A DNA stretch of 64,000 nucleotides, from NCBI GenBank assembly GCA_020633335.1, contig JACKDU010000008.1:248001-312000 (forward strand), given 5' to 3'. Each line of letters starts with the position of its first letter. The stretch's first letter is position 1. The position numbers and the translations under genes are program-made. Positions 15,933-23,865 of the stretch are shown in pieces. The stretch is from Myxococcales bacterium (GTDB lineage Bacteria; Myxococcota_A; Polyangia; Nannocystales; Nannocystaceae). The notes under the pieces are model-generated. The model had not been told where the DNA came from. It ran no database searches and worked only from the letters and a program-made list of their open reading frames with translations.

Positions 15933-16572
15933 GGACGAGGGCGCCGCCCGGCGCCCCCGCGTGGAGGGCGAAGAGGACCTGCGCCCCGTAGTAGAGCGGC
16001 AGGCCGTAGAGGCGGTTGGCGAAGCCCGGGGTGACGAAGCGATCGCGGGCGACGAAGACGTCCGAGATCAGGAAGGCGACGCCGGCGATCGCGATCGCCG
16101 GCTCCCCCGAGGACCAGCTCGCGCCGATCGCCAGGGCGGCCATCGCCGAGACCGCGAGGATGTAGGCGATCACCGGCGCGCGGAGCCGGCCGGGCACGTG
16201 GGGGAGCACCCACGCGGCGACCTTGACGATGAACACGACCAGGAGCGCGCCGACGATCGCGGTCGCCCCGAGGTCGACCCCGAGGACGACGAACGCGACC
16301 CCGAAGACCACGTGGGCGAGGAGGAAGGCGCCGAGCCCCCCGGCGAACATCGCCGTCGCCCGCGAGATCAGGAAGATGTCGCCGACCATCGAGAGGCCGA
16401 GCGCGACCAGGAGGGTCTGCCCCCAGGCGCTCTCCAGCGCCCCGGCGGCCAGCGCCGTCGCCATGAAGCCGGAGGACGCGAGCACCTTGGTCAGCGCCCG
16501 CGCCCCGCGGTGGCGGCTGCGCTCGGCGATCACGAGGAGGACGAGGGCGACGAGGGTGAGGATCGCGAACAC
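15925..16572 (-). CDS. YhhN/TMEM86 family membrane protein (lysoplasmalogenase-like)
   Basis: 215 residues from GTG 16572, about eight transmembrane helices. The pattern FMATALAAGALES, SMVGDIFLI and FLISDVFVARDRFV matches the YhhN/TMEM86 family, whose characterised members hydrolyse lysoplasmalogen or act as alkenylglycerol hydrolases. The conserved acidic residues in GDIFLI and SDVFVARDRF are present. Myxobacteria contain ether and plasmalogen lipids, which fits. The start is chosen because hydrophobic family homology begins there, with GGAGAG 6 nt upstream; the 102 bases up to the divergent DUF2278 gene hold the promoter. Confidence 0.8.
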   Translation of the reverse strand: MFAILTLVALVLLVIAERSRHRGARALTKVLASSGFMATALAAGALESAWGQTLLVALGLSMVGDIFLISRATAMFAGGLGAFLLAHVVFGVAFVVLGVDLGATAIVGALLVVFIVKVAAWVLPHVPGRLRAPVIAYILAVSAMAALAIGASWSSGEPAIAIAGVAFLISDVFVARDRFVTPGFANRLYGLPLYYGAQVLFALHAGAPGGALVLT

Positions 16573-16660
16573 GAGCGGCTCTCCGGGCGCGACGCCGACG
16601 CGCCGACGACACTCTACACCGCGCGCAAGCTCTACGCGGCCGCCCTTGGGCGACCCCGGA

Positions 16661-16666
16661 TAGCCT
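16661..16666 (+). promoter_or_regulatory. -10 box TAGCCT, leaderless type
   Basis: TAGCCT followed by 7 nt and GTG 16674. Confidence 0.5.
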
Positions 16667-16673
16667 CGGCGCC

Positions 16674-17669
16674 GTGCCAATCGCCCGCTACGGCGTCTTC
16701 AAGGGCCGACCGATCGCCAGGATCCTCGGCGAGGGTCAAAACCCCCACTATCAAGTCCACGCGATCGACCCGGCGAGCGACGGCCGCCTGGCGATCAACG
16801 TCAAGTCGAAGGTCGAGCCCTCCGAGCTCCTCTACGCGATCGTCGAGGATCTCCAGCACCCGCTGACCGCCCGCCTCCGCGACCTCCCCCAGGGCTTCAC
16901 GCCGCTCGCGTCGGAGCCCGGCGGCCTCGCGCTCGACTACGTCCGCGGCGGCCTCGTCGATCGCGCGCAGATGGTGGTGATGCCCTTCGCCGACGCCGGG
17001 CCGGGCGACGACCTCTACGACCGCCTGGACGCGCTGATCATCCGGGCGATCGGCGACGGCGAGGCGGTGCTCTACGCCTGGGGCGCGTCGTGGGCGGGCG
17101 AGGCCCAGAAGGACAAGTACTTCGGCTTCCACCCCGGCGCCGGCGTCCACGACGTCCACATGAACCAGGGCAACGCCGCCAACTTCGCCGGCGACGACGG
17201 GACCTGGCAGGACGGCGGCCTCCTCCTCAACATCCGCCGCAGCGACGGCCGCTGGCTCTGGACGGCGGTCTTCCTCGCCTTTCAGTCGCAGTCGTGGAAG
17301 ACCGACGACCACGGCCACACGATCGCCGGCGACGACGCCGGCGCCGCGGGGGTCGACGTCGGCGACGTGCGGATCGTCGCCGCGACGATCGACGCGGCGA
17401 AGGGCGCCGGCAGCCTCGTCACCCTGATCAACGCGAGCGCCGACGCGATCGCGCTCGCCGGCTGGTCGCTGCTCACCTACGACGGCGCCCGCCACCCGAT
17501 CGACGGCGAGCTCGCGGCCGGCGGCGTCCTGACGCTGGCGCTCGACGCCCGCCTCGGCGCGGCCGGGGACGCCCTCGCCCTCGTCGACGCCGCCGGCCGG
17601 CGGATCGACGCGGTCGCCTACAGCCGCGCCCAGGTCCCCCGCCGCGGGCGCGCGCTGGTCTTCCGCTGA
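16674..17669 (+). CDS. DUF2278 (YukJ-like) protein with C-terminal lamin-tail-like domain
   Basis: 331 residues starting at GTG 16674. Residues 1-210 match the DUF2278 pattern: MPIARYGVFKGRP, PHYQVHAIDPASDGRLAINV, the GVHDVHMNQGN motif and a WTAVFLAFQSQSW segment. Residues 225-325 form a beta domain with NASADAIALAGWSLL, typical of a lamin-tail (LTD) domain. Cytoplasmic, no signal peptide. The molecular function of DUF2278 proteins is unknown. Leaderless start inferred from TAGCCT-N7-GTG. Confidence 0.8.
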   Translation: MPIARYGVFKGRPIARILGEGQNPHYQVHAIDPASDGRLAINVKSKVEPSELLYAIVEDLQHPLTARLRDLPQGFTPLASEPGGLALDYVRGGLVDRAQMVVMPFADAGPGDDLYDRLDALIIRAIGDGEAVLYAWGASWAGEAQKDKYFGFHPGAGVHDVHMNQGNAANFAGDDGTWQDGGLLLNIRRSDGRWLWTAVFLAFQSQSWKTDDHGHTIAGDDAGAAGVDVGDVRIVAATIDAAKGAGSLVTLINASADAIALAGWSLLTYDGARHPIDGELAAGGVLTLALDARLGAAGDALALVDAAGRRIDAVAYSRAQVPRRGRALVFR

Positions 17670-17682
17670 GCCGCGCCCCGGG

Positions 17683-19389
17683 CTACCCGGGGTTGAGCGG
17701 CTCGCACGCGAAGTTGATGTCGATCTTCGCGCTCTTGTCGGCCTGGACCGCGTCGCAGGCCTCGGGGCAGAGGTGGACCGTGTCGCCCTCGATGTAGAAG
17801 GCCATCGGCCCGCACTGGTCGATCCCCGGGACCTGCATGAAGACCTTCGGGTCGCCCATCCCCATCGGCGTGTACTCGAGGAGGACGGAGTCGAGGTCGA
17901 GGGTCTTGTTCTCCGGCGGCGGCGGGACCGGGAACTCGCAGGCGATCTTCGCCGACTTGATCACGCCGTCGGCGATCCCCTGGAAGACCACGTCGTAGGA
18001 GGTGGTGTCGCAGATCGGGAAGCGGAGCGCGTCGGTCAGCACGCTCAGCGACTGGTGGCCGGTCCCCGGATCGGCGGCGGTCGGGCACTTGCCGGTGATC
18101 ACCGGATCGAGCGGGAGGTAGGGGTCGGTCTTCGGGTTGTTGTAGGCCATCCCGACGATCGAGTAGAAGTTGTAGTTGCGGTTGTCGGGCGAGTCGCCGA
18201 AGTGGAGGGGCGAGAGCGCCTGGAGGGCGGCGTCGTAGGCCGCGGCCGTGCTCTTCCCGGCGTTCACGCTGTTCCCGTCGTTGAAGGCGCCGCAGGTCGT
18301 GCCGTCGTCGGAGATCGCGATGAAGGTCTTCACCGAGTCGACGCGGAGCCACTCCTGCCAGCCGTTCGGCGCGAAGTTGAACTCGTCGGGGACGCTCCCG
18401 TCGAAGGTGTCGAGGAGCCGGCACCAGGCGTTGTGCGAGCCGATCTCGACGCTGTAGTGGTAGAACTTGCCGATCTTGTTGACCGGCTTGGGGGGCGGGT
18501 TGACGCAGCCGCCCTGCGGGATCCCGGAGAGCGGCGCCTCGATGCACACGCTCTCGGGGCCGTTGTAGGGCCCGTGGCGGCTCACCAGGATCACCCGGTA
18601 GTCGAGGCCCTTGCCCTCGATGATCCCCGCGAAGTTCTGGTTGATGTTGTCCTGGACGCCCTTGATCTCGGCGCCCATGCTCCCGGAGTTGTCGATCGTG
18701 ATGATGATGTCGACCGGCGAGATCACGAGCTCGGCCGCGTAGTTCTGGACCCCGCAGGACGAGGGGTTGATCGTGCACTCCGCCGAGCAGCCGCCGTCGG
18801 GGCCGTTGTCGGGGCCGAGATCGCACTCCTCGGTCGGGCCCTCGACGCCGTCGCCGCAGACGTTGAGGGTGCAGTCGGGGTTGCAGGCCATGCCGACGCC
18901 GTTCTGGTCGCCGTCGTCGCACTCCTCGCCGACGTCGACGATCCCGTCGCCGCAGCTCGGCGGGATCCCGCCGGTGGTCGTGTCGACGACGCCGCCGCTG
19001 CTCGTGTCGCCGCCGCTCATCGCCCCCGTCGTCGTCCCGCTCGCCGAGGTGCTCGCGCTGGTGTCGGTGGCGCCGCCGGTGCTGCCGTCGGAGGCGCCGG
19101 TGGAGGCGCTCGTCGACGCCCCGCTCGTTCCCGAGGCGCTCGCCGACTCGCTCCCGCCGCCGCTCGAGCCCGCCGCCGAGTCCGACTCGCCGCCCGAGGT
19201 CGAGGCCGACGCCGACCCCGTGCTCGCGCTCGCGCCCGACGAGAAGGCGCCCTCGCTCTCGCCCTCGCCGGGCCCGCCGCCGCTGCAGGCGACGACCCAG
19301 GCGATCGAGAGGATCACCGCCGCGCTCCGCGATGAACCATTGGACAGGTACGAAGAGACTCCTTCGATCGGCGCCGCAGAATCAGCCAT
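17683..19389 (-). CDS. VWA-domain lipoprotein with cysteine-rich repeats
   Basis: 568 residues. N-terminal hydrophobic stretch ending VVACSGGG (lipobox-like, Cys about 35), Ser/Thr/Gly linker to about residue 150, two Cys-rich DUF4215-like repeats (CGDGIVDVGEECDDGDQNG, CGDGVEGPTEECDLG), then a von Willebrand A domain with MIDAS DIIITIDNSGSMG near residue 235. Surface or periplasmic adhesion or binding role is likely; ligand unknown. GGAGG lies 6 nt before ATG 19389. Confidence 0.85.
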   Translation of the reverse strand: MADSAAPIEGVSSYLSNGSSRSAAVILSIAWVVACSGGGPGEGESEGAFSSGASASTGSASASTSGGESDSAAGSSGGGSESASASGTSGASTSASTGASDGSTGGATDTSASTSASGTTTGAMSGGDTSSGGVVDTTTGGIPPSCGDGIVDVGEECDDGDQNGVGMACNPDCTLNVCGDGVEGPTEECDLGPDNGPDGGCSAECTINPSSCGVQNYAAELVISPVDIIITIDNSGSMGAEIKGVQDNINQNFAGIIEGKGLDYRVILVSRHGPYNGPESVCIEAPLSGIPQGGCVNPPPKPVNKIGKFYHYSVEIGSHNAWCRLLDTFDGSVPDEFNFAPNGWQEWLRVDSVKTFIAISDDGTTCGAFNDGNSVNAGKSTAAAYDAALQALSPLHFGDSPDNRNYNFYSIVGMAYNNPKTDPYLPLDPVITGKCPTAADPGTGHQSLSVLTDALRFPICDTTSYDVVFQGIADGVIKSAKIACEFPVPPPPENKTLDLDSVLLEYTPMGMGDPKVFMQVPGIDQCGPMAFYIEGDTVHLCPEACDAVQADKSAKIDINFACEPLNPG

Positions 19390-19634
19390 TCAACACCTCC
19401 AGGAGGCTCTAGTCGCCGGAGGCGGCGGGCTGTTACGGGGAAGAAGACGTCGGCGTCATTTTCGGTGGGAGCGCGTCGCCCACCTGCGGCGCCTGTGCTC
19501 CGCCAGGGCTCGTGTGCCCGCTCCAGGGCCCCCCCTCCCACAGGTCCGCGCGGGACCGACACGCGGCCCGCCATCAAATGACCGAAGAGACAGATGAAAA
19601 GAGCTGACCTGACGTCCGGTCAGCGAGGCCGGCC
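19390..19634. other. Intergenic region, possible promoter of VWA gene
   Basis: 245 bases between the VWA gene start and the end of the mscS-type gene. It contains the GGAGG ribosome site at its left end and an A/T-richer patch at about 19575-19605. No terminator-like hairpin with a T-run is clear. Confidence 0.4.
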
Positions 19635-20486
19635 TCAGCCGCGGTCGAGGCGGAGCCCGCTCTCGAGGAAGCGCCGCAGGATCGCCTGCTCGACCCGCCC
19701 GACCTTGCGGGTCGGCGCCGGGAAGCGGAGGAGGAGCTCGAGCTGCTTCGGGGCGGTGACCCGCATCCAGATCCGCGGCTCGGCGGTCGGCGTCTCGAGC
19801 CCCCGGCGGGCGCCGAGCTTGTCGAGGTGGGCCTTGGCCTCCTCGAGGAAGGGCTCGCAGATGTCGTTCGCCGCGCTCAGGAGCGCCTCCTCGATCGCCG
19901 GGAGCTCGACCCCGAGCTCGACCGGGATCGTCAGGACGTGGAGGACGTAGAGCTCGGTGAAGGAGACGTTGGTGACCGGCGAGCTCAGCCAGATCGAGTT
20001 CGGGAGGACGACCGCCCGGCCGGTGTGCTGGTGGATCGTCGAGCCCGGGCCGACGTCGAGGAGCGTCGTCGTCATCAGGCCCATGTCGATCACGTCGCCG
20101 CGGAGCCCGTTCACCTCGATCCGATCGCCGAGCTTGAAGCTCTGCGCGCTCCCCCGGAGGATCGTCCCGCTCAGGCACATGATCAGCTCCTTGGTCGCGA
20201 GGACGACCGCGGCCGCGAAGGCGACCAGCGAGAGCGCGACCGAGCGGAGCTCCGCCGCCCAGATCACGGTCAGGCCGAAGAAGAAGAGGATCAGCGCGCC
20301 GTTGCGGACCTGGACCAGCCAGCGCCGCTTGCTCTCGGGGGGCAGGCCGGTCCGGGCGATCTGGCGGCGGAGGAAGGCCTGGATCAGGAGGATGAGGAGG
20401 CCGACGAGGAGCGACGCGACGATGTCGCGGGCGAAGTGCCCATCGACGCCGCTGAGCCGAGCGACCAGCTCGTGAAGCCAGGACAT
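19635..20486 (-). CDS. MscS-family mechanosensitive channel
   Basis: 283 residues. Three predicted transmembrane helices (residues 22-42, 63-80, 85-105), the last of the TM3 pore type, followed by the MscS beta domain with FKLGDRIEVNGLRGDVIDMGLMTT replaced in part (GDRIEVNGLRGDV) and VVLPNSIWLSSPV. Predicted inner-membrane channel gated by membrane tension. It is the last gene of the operon with hxsB, starting 9 bp after the hxsB stop, so cotranscription is very likely although a functional link is unknown. Confidence 0.88.
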   Translation of the reverse strand: MSWLHELVARLSGVDGHFARDIVASLLVGLLILLIQAFLRRQIARTGLPPESKRRWLVQVRNGALILFFFGLTVIWAAELRSVALSLVAFAAAVVLATKELIMCLSGTILRGSAQSFKLGDRIEVNGLRGDVIDMGLMTTTLLDVGPGSTIHQHTGRAVVLPNSIWLSSPVTNVSFTELYVLHVLTIPVELGVELPAIEEALLSAANDICEPFLEEAKAHLDKLGARRGLETPTAEPRIWMRVTAPKQLELLLRFPAPTRKVGRVEQAILRRFLESGLRLDRG

Positions 20487-20495
20487 CGTCGCGTC

Positions 20496-22004
20496 CTAGC
20501 TCTCGCCGGGGCCCTCGCCGGGGCCCTGGACGAAGTGCTCGCGCGGCCGCTGGGTGGTCCAGCGCTCGAGGATCTGCCGGGTCTCGGCGTCGGCGGTCGC
20601 CAGCTTCTGGAAGAGGTAGTCCTGGATCCCCTTGTGGACCGCGCAGACGTCGCTCTCCCGCATGCGCCCGAAGATCGACCCCGAGGTCTTGTGGTTGGTC
20701 GCCGGGATCGTCCCGCAGTAGGGGCTGTAGGCGCAGTTCACACAGTCGGGCTGGCCGTCGAGGTTGGAGGCGACGACCGCCGCCCGGACGGTCTCGTGGC
20801 CGACGAGCTGGCGGTAGCGGTGGGTGTCGACGTGGCCGAGGAAGAAGGTGTCGTCGCCCATCTCGTGGAGCATCCGCCCCTCGTCGCAGGTGAAGATCGT
20901 GCCGTCGTAGTTGATCGCCATCTGGCCGATCCCGGTGCCGGCGGGCGAGCGCACGTCGAGGAAGTTGGGGTCCTCGCCGCGGAGGATCTTGGTCAGGAAG
21001 ATCGCCGCGAAGCGCTCGAGGATCTCGACCCCCTGGCGGTTGAGCTCGATCATGTAGTCGACCGAGCGGCGGTAGTAGGCGAGGTACTCGGCGCGCGGGT
21101 ACTCGACCCGCTGGCGGGTGCGCTCGGCGAAGCCGAAGGGGTCGATCGGCCGGAGGAAGAGCGCGCGGCAGCCGAGGCGGACGTAGGTGTCGACGACCTC
21201 CTTCCAGAGCGGGAGGGTGTCGCGGGTCGTCGTCAGCAGCGCCTCGACGTGGTAGAGGGTCGGGTCGAGGCCGGCGGCCTCGTACTCCTGGTTGATCCGG
21301 TGGATCCAGCGGACCGCCTGCTGGTGGGCGTCCATCGTCGGCAGCTTGCGCTGGGCGTTGTGGAGCTTCTCGGGGCCGTCGATGCTCGTGCAGATCTGGA
21401 CCTTGTTCGCCATCAGGTAGGCGAGCTTCTCCTCGTCCATGAGCGCGAGGTTCGAGACCATCGTGAACTCGAGGCGCTTGCCGATCTTCTCGTTCTGGGC
21501 CTTGGCGTACTCGATGACGCGCTTGACCACCGGAAAGTTGACCAGCGGCTCGCCCCCCTGGAACTCGATCGTCAGGAACTCGCTGGTGGTCTGGAGGAGG
21601 AGGTCGACCCCCTTCTCGGCGATCTCCGGGGTCATGTCGGTGTGGACCGCGTCCATGTTCGCCCGCGAGGCGTGGCAGTAGATGCAGGTCTCGTTGCAGC
21701 GGAGGGTGACCACCAAGATCCCGAGGTTGACCCCGGCGTTCAGGAAGGACTTGCGCCGGGCGTAGCGCTCGGCCGCCCTGTCGACGTCGTAGGTCGCCCG
21801 CAGGAAGTTGCCCTCGTCGAGGCGCCGGTGGAGGTCGCTCGCCGGTTCGACGCGCCCCTCGGCGAAGGCCCGGAACTCGTCCTCCGAGAGGATCAGGAAG
21901 TTGCCCTCGAAGTTGGTGATGACGACGTTGTCGCCGACCTGGCGCCAGCGGAAGAAGGCCGGCGCGCTCGGGTCGAGCTTGAGTGCGCGGAGGTCGACGC
22001 TCAC
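20496..22004 (-). CDS. hxsB: His-Xaa-Ser system radical SAM maturase HxsB
   Basis: 502 residues. An N-terminal domain (1-90) opens with FFRWRQVGDNVVITNFEGNF, then the radical SAM motif C103, C107 and C110 (RCNETCIYC), TIEFQGGEPLVNFP, TSIDGPEKLHNAQRK, and the SPASM cysteines C421, C424 and C430 (CVNCAYSPYCGT). The phrases EFQGGEPLVNFP, LDVRSPAGTGIG and YDGTIFTCDEGRMLHEMGD match my recollection of HxsB (TIGR03978) closely. It should install a radical-generated modification on a repeat peptide. GTG 22004 overlaps the upstream stop (GTGA). An HxsC partner is not adjacent; see the HGS-peptide locus at 13.6-14.9 kb. Confidence 0.82.
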   Translation of the reverse strand: MSVDLRALKLDPSAPAFFRWRQVGDNVVITNFEGNFLILSEDEFRAFAEGRVEPASDLHRRLDEGNFLRATYDVDRAAERYARRKSFLNAGVNLGILVVTLRCNETCIYCHASRANMDAVHTDMTPEIAEKGVDLLLQTTSEFLTIEFQGGEPLVNFPVVKRVIEYAKAQNEKIGKRLEFTMVSNLALMDEEKLAYLMANKVQICTSIDGPEKLHNAQRKLPTMDAHQQAVRWIHRINQEYEAAGLDPTLYHVEALLTTTRDTLPLWKEVVDTYVRLGCRALFLRPIDPFGFAERTRQRVEYPRAEYLAYYRRSVDYMIELNRQGVEILERFAAIFLTKILRGEDPNFLDVRSPAGTGIGQMAINYDGTIFTCDEGRMLHEMGDDTFFLGHVDTHRYRQLVGHETVRAAVVASNLDGQPDCVNCAYSPYCGTIPATNHKTSGSIFGRMRESDVCAVHKGIQDYLFQKLATADAETRQILERWTTQRPREHFVQGPGEGPGES

Positions 22005-22219
22005 CGGGCACCTCCGCGGTCGATCGTCTTGGCGAGCGCGTAGTTCTGGAGCTCGCCGACGATCCGCCGGGCGTGGCGGGGGTAGCGGGGCGCGACCTCG
22101 ACGACGATCGCGTCATCGTCGTCGGCGCGCGTGAGCTCGGCGTACGCGGCGAAGGCGCTGAGCGCCTCCGCGACCGCCTCCGGGTGGTAGAGCTCGCGGT
22201 GGAAGCGGAGCTGGGTCAC
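22001..22219 (-). CDS. Small HxsD-like protein
   Basis: 72 residues. The pattern FHRELYHPEAVAEALSAF ... AIVVEVAP ... IVGELQNYALAKTI resembles a shortened HxsD-type fold: a helix after a 'Y-x2-EA' start, a beta hairpin, then an E-L-x-N-Y-A-L helix. It lies between hxsD and hxsB and overlaps both by 4 bp (GTGA at each end), so its production is coupled to theirs. It might act as a peptide-binding or scaffold subunit for HxsB; this is inference. Confidence 0.7.
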   Translation of the reverse strand: MTQLRFHRELYHPEAVAEALSAFAAYAELTRADDDDAIVVEVAPRYPRHARRIVGELQNYALAKTIDRGGAR

Positions 22220-22704
22220 GGCGTGCCCCCCTCACTTTGGCCCTCGCCGCCCTCGCCGCCGCGCGGCGCCTTGCGGCCGTGCTTCTCCTCCCACGACTGG
22301 GCGATCCCCAGCGGGTCCTCGAAGCCCTCGTCGCTGAAGTCGAAGTCGGCGAGGTCGTCGAGCGAGGGCGGGCCCATCGCCCCGGCGAGCGCCTGGGAGG
22401 TCACCGCCTCGATCAGCGTGCGGTTCTCCTCGGTGATCTGCCGGCGCCAGGCGCAGGAGAGGAGCTCGTTCGAGAACTCGCCGACCAGGGCCGCGAGCGC
22501 GGCCTCGCCGGGCTCGGCCGCCTTGGTCGAGAGGGTGATCCGGATCGCCCCCTCGCGCGGGCGGTAGAGGAAGACGTAGCAGCGATCGATGAAGACGTAG
22601 GCGGCGCCGTAGATCGCCTCGAGCGGGTAGATCGACGGATCGACCTCGAGGTGGACGGCGCCTTGGCTCGCTTCGACGGTGACGTTGGGCGGGGTCTCGG
22701 TCAT
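22216..22704 (-). CDS. hxsD: His-Xaa-Ser system protein HxsD
   Basis: 162 residues. The core (residues 18-105) contains VDPSIYPLEAIYGAAYVFID, a strand-rich centre, and GEFSNELLSCAWRRQITEEN followed by a helix ending VTSQAL, matching the HxsD (TIGR03976) pattern of 'Y-x-L-x-A ... N-x-L-L-x-x-x-x-R-x-x-I-x-x-x-T/N'. A 55-residue charged, Gly/Glu-rich tail is extra compared with the usual HxsD length of about 100. ATG 22704 overlaps the stop of the methyltransferase gene (ATGA), which fixes the start. Role in maturation with HxsB inferred. Confidence 0.75.
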   Translation of the reverse strand: MTETPPNVTVEASQGAVHLEVDPSIYPLEAIYGAAYVFIDRCYVFLYRPREGAIRITLSTKAAEPGEAALAALVGEFSNELLSCAWRRQITEENRTLIEAVTSQALAGAMGPPSLDDLADFDFSDEGFEDPLGIAQSWEEKHGRKAPRGGEGGEGQSEGGTP

Positions 22705-23597
22705 CGGGGGCTCGCGGGCGGGCATGGTAGCAGATCGCCGCCGGCCGCGAGGAAGGGGGCGAGGCGCCGCCGCATCACCTCGATCGCCCCCGGGCTCGAG
22801 TCGACGAGTGTGACCGCGCGCCCGAGCGCCGCGCCGGCCTCGCCGAAGGAGCCGCTGCCGGCGAAGAAGTCGAGGAGGCGGTCGCCAGGCGCGGAGTGGA
22901 CCTCGACGATCCGCCGGAGGATCCCGAGCGGCTTCTGCGTCGGGTAGCCGGTCTTCTCCCGGCCGTTCGGCGAGACGATCGTGTGCCACCAGACGTCGGT
23001 CGGGGTCTTGCCGCGGGCCGCCTTCTCGGCGCCGACCAACCCCGGCGCCATGTAGGGGATCCGATCGATCGCCTCGTAGTTGAAGACGTAGCGCCGGGGA
23101 TCGCGGGCGTACCAGAGGATCGTGTCGTGCTTCGCCGACCAGCGGCGCCGCGATCGCGCGCCGTAGTCGTAGGACCAGATGATCTCGTTGATGAAGGCGT
23201 CGCGGCCGAAGAGGCCGTCGAGGAAGACCTTGACGTAGTGGGCCTCGCGGCTGTCGAGGTGGACGAAGAGGCTCCCGTCGGCGCTGAGGAGGCGATGGGC
23301 CTCGTGGAGGCGGGGGCCGAGGAAGCCGAGGTAGTCGTCGTAGGAGTCGGCGTAGGAGCGCTCGCCGAGGCGGGTGGTCCGATAGCGCGCGCCGCCGAAG
23401 CCCCGGCGATCCCCGCCCTCGGCGACCCGCTCGGTGCGGAGCTGGGTCCGGGTCTGGGTGCGACCGGTGTTGAAGGGGGGATCGATGTAGATCAGGCGGT
23501 AGGCGCCGCCCTCGAGGTGCGGGAGCACCTCCATGTTGTCGGCGTGGAGGATCGCCACCTGCCCGGGAGCTGGCGGGGCGTGGGCGGTCGCGCTCAC
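22701..23597 (-). CDS. DNA methyltransferase, beta-type (N6-adenine or N4-cytosine)
   Basis: 298 residues. Catalytic motif IV IDPPFNTG at about residue 40 precedes the SAM-binding motif I DFFAGSGSFGEAG at about residue 255, the order of beta-class amino-methyltransferases; GYPTQKPLGILRRIV (motif X region) is also present. No restriction endonuclease gene is adjacent, so it looks like an orphan enzyme. GTG 23597 is preferred as homology begins soon after. It is the first gene of the five-gene unit with hxsD, the HxsD-like gene, hxsB and the channel gene, linked by an ATGA overlap. Confidence 0.88.
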   Translation of the reverse strand: MSATAHAPPAPGQVAILHADNMEVLPHLEGGAYRLIYIDPPFNTGRTQTRTQLRTERVAEGGDRRGFGGARYRTTRLGERSYADSYDDYLGFLGPRLHEAHRLLSADGSLFVHLDSREAHYVKVFLDGLFGRDAFINEIIWSYDYGARSRRRWSAKHDTILWYARDPRRYVFNYEAIDRIPYMAPGLVGAEKAARGKTPTDVWWHTIVSPNGREKTGYPTQKPLGILRRIVEVHSAPGDRLLDFFAGSGSFGEAGAALGRAVTLVDSSPGAIEVMRRRLAPFLAAGGDLLPCPPASPR

Positions 23598-23767
23598 GGG
23601 CGCGATCCTGCCACGGAACGCGGCGGACGTCGTCACTGCGCAGGACCCGCGCCCTTCGCGTCGCCGACGGGGTGTCGCCCGCTCGCGTCGCCGCGCCTCG
23701 CCGCGCCGAGCGCGAGCTCCGGCGGCGCGAGGGATCGGGCGCAGATCCGCTCGGGGGACATCCACCC

Positions 23768-23781
23768 TGTCCCATCGGACA
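23768..23781. repeat. Dispersed palindrome TGTCC-N4-GGACA
   Basis: TGTCC-CATC-GGACA between divergent genes; a matching copy (loop CTTC) occurs at 63292-63305 and a variant at 15194-15207. Confidence 0.5.
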
Positions 23782-23865
23782 TGCTCATCCGCGGCCGCGT
23801 CGACGCCTGGAGCAACCCCCACGGTCCGCCTTCTCGGCCCCCCGCAGATGTGCGAAAACCAGGCA

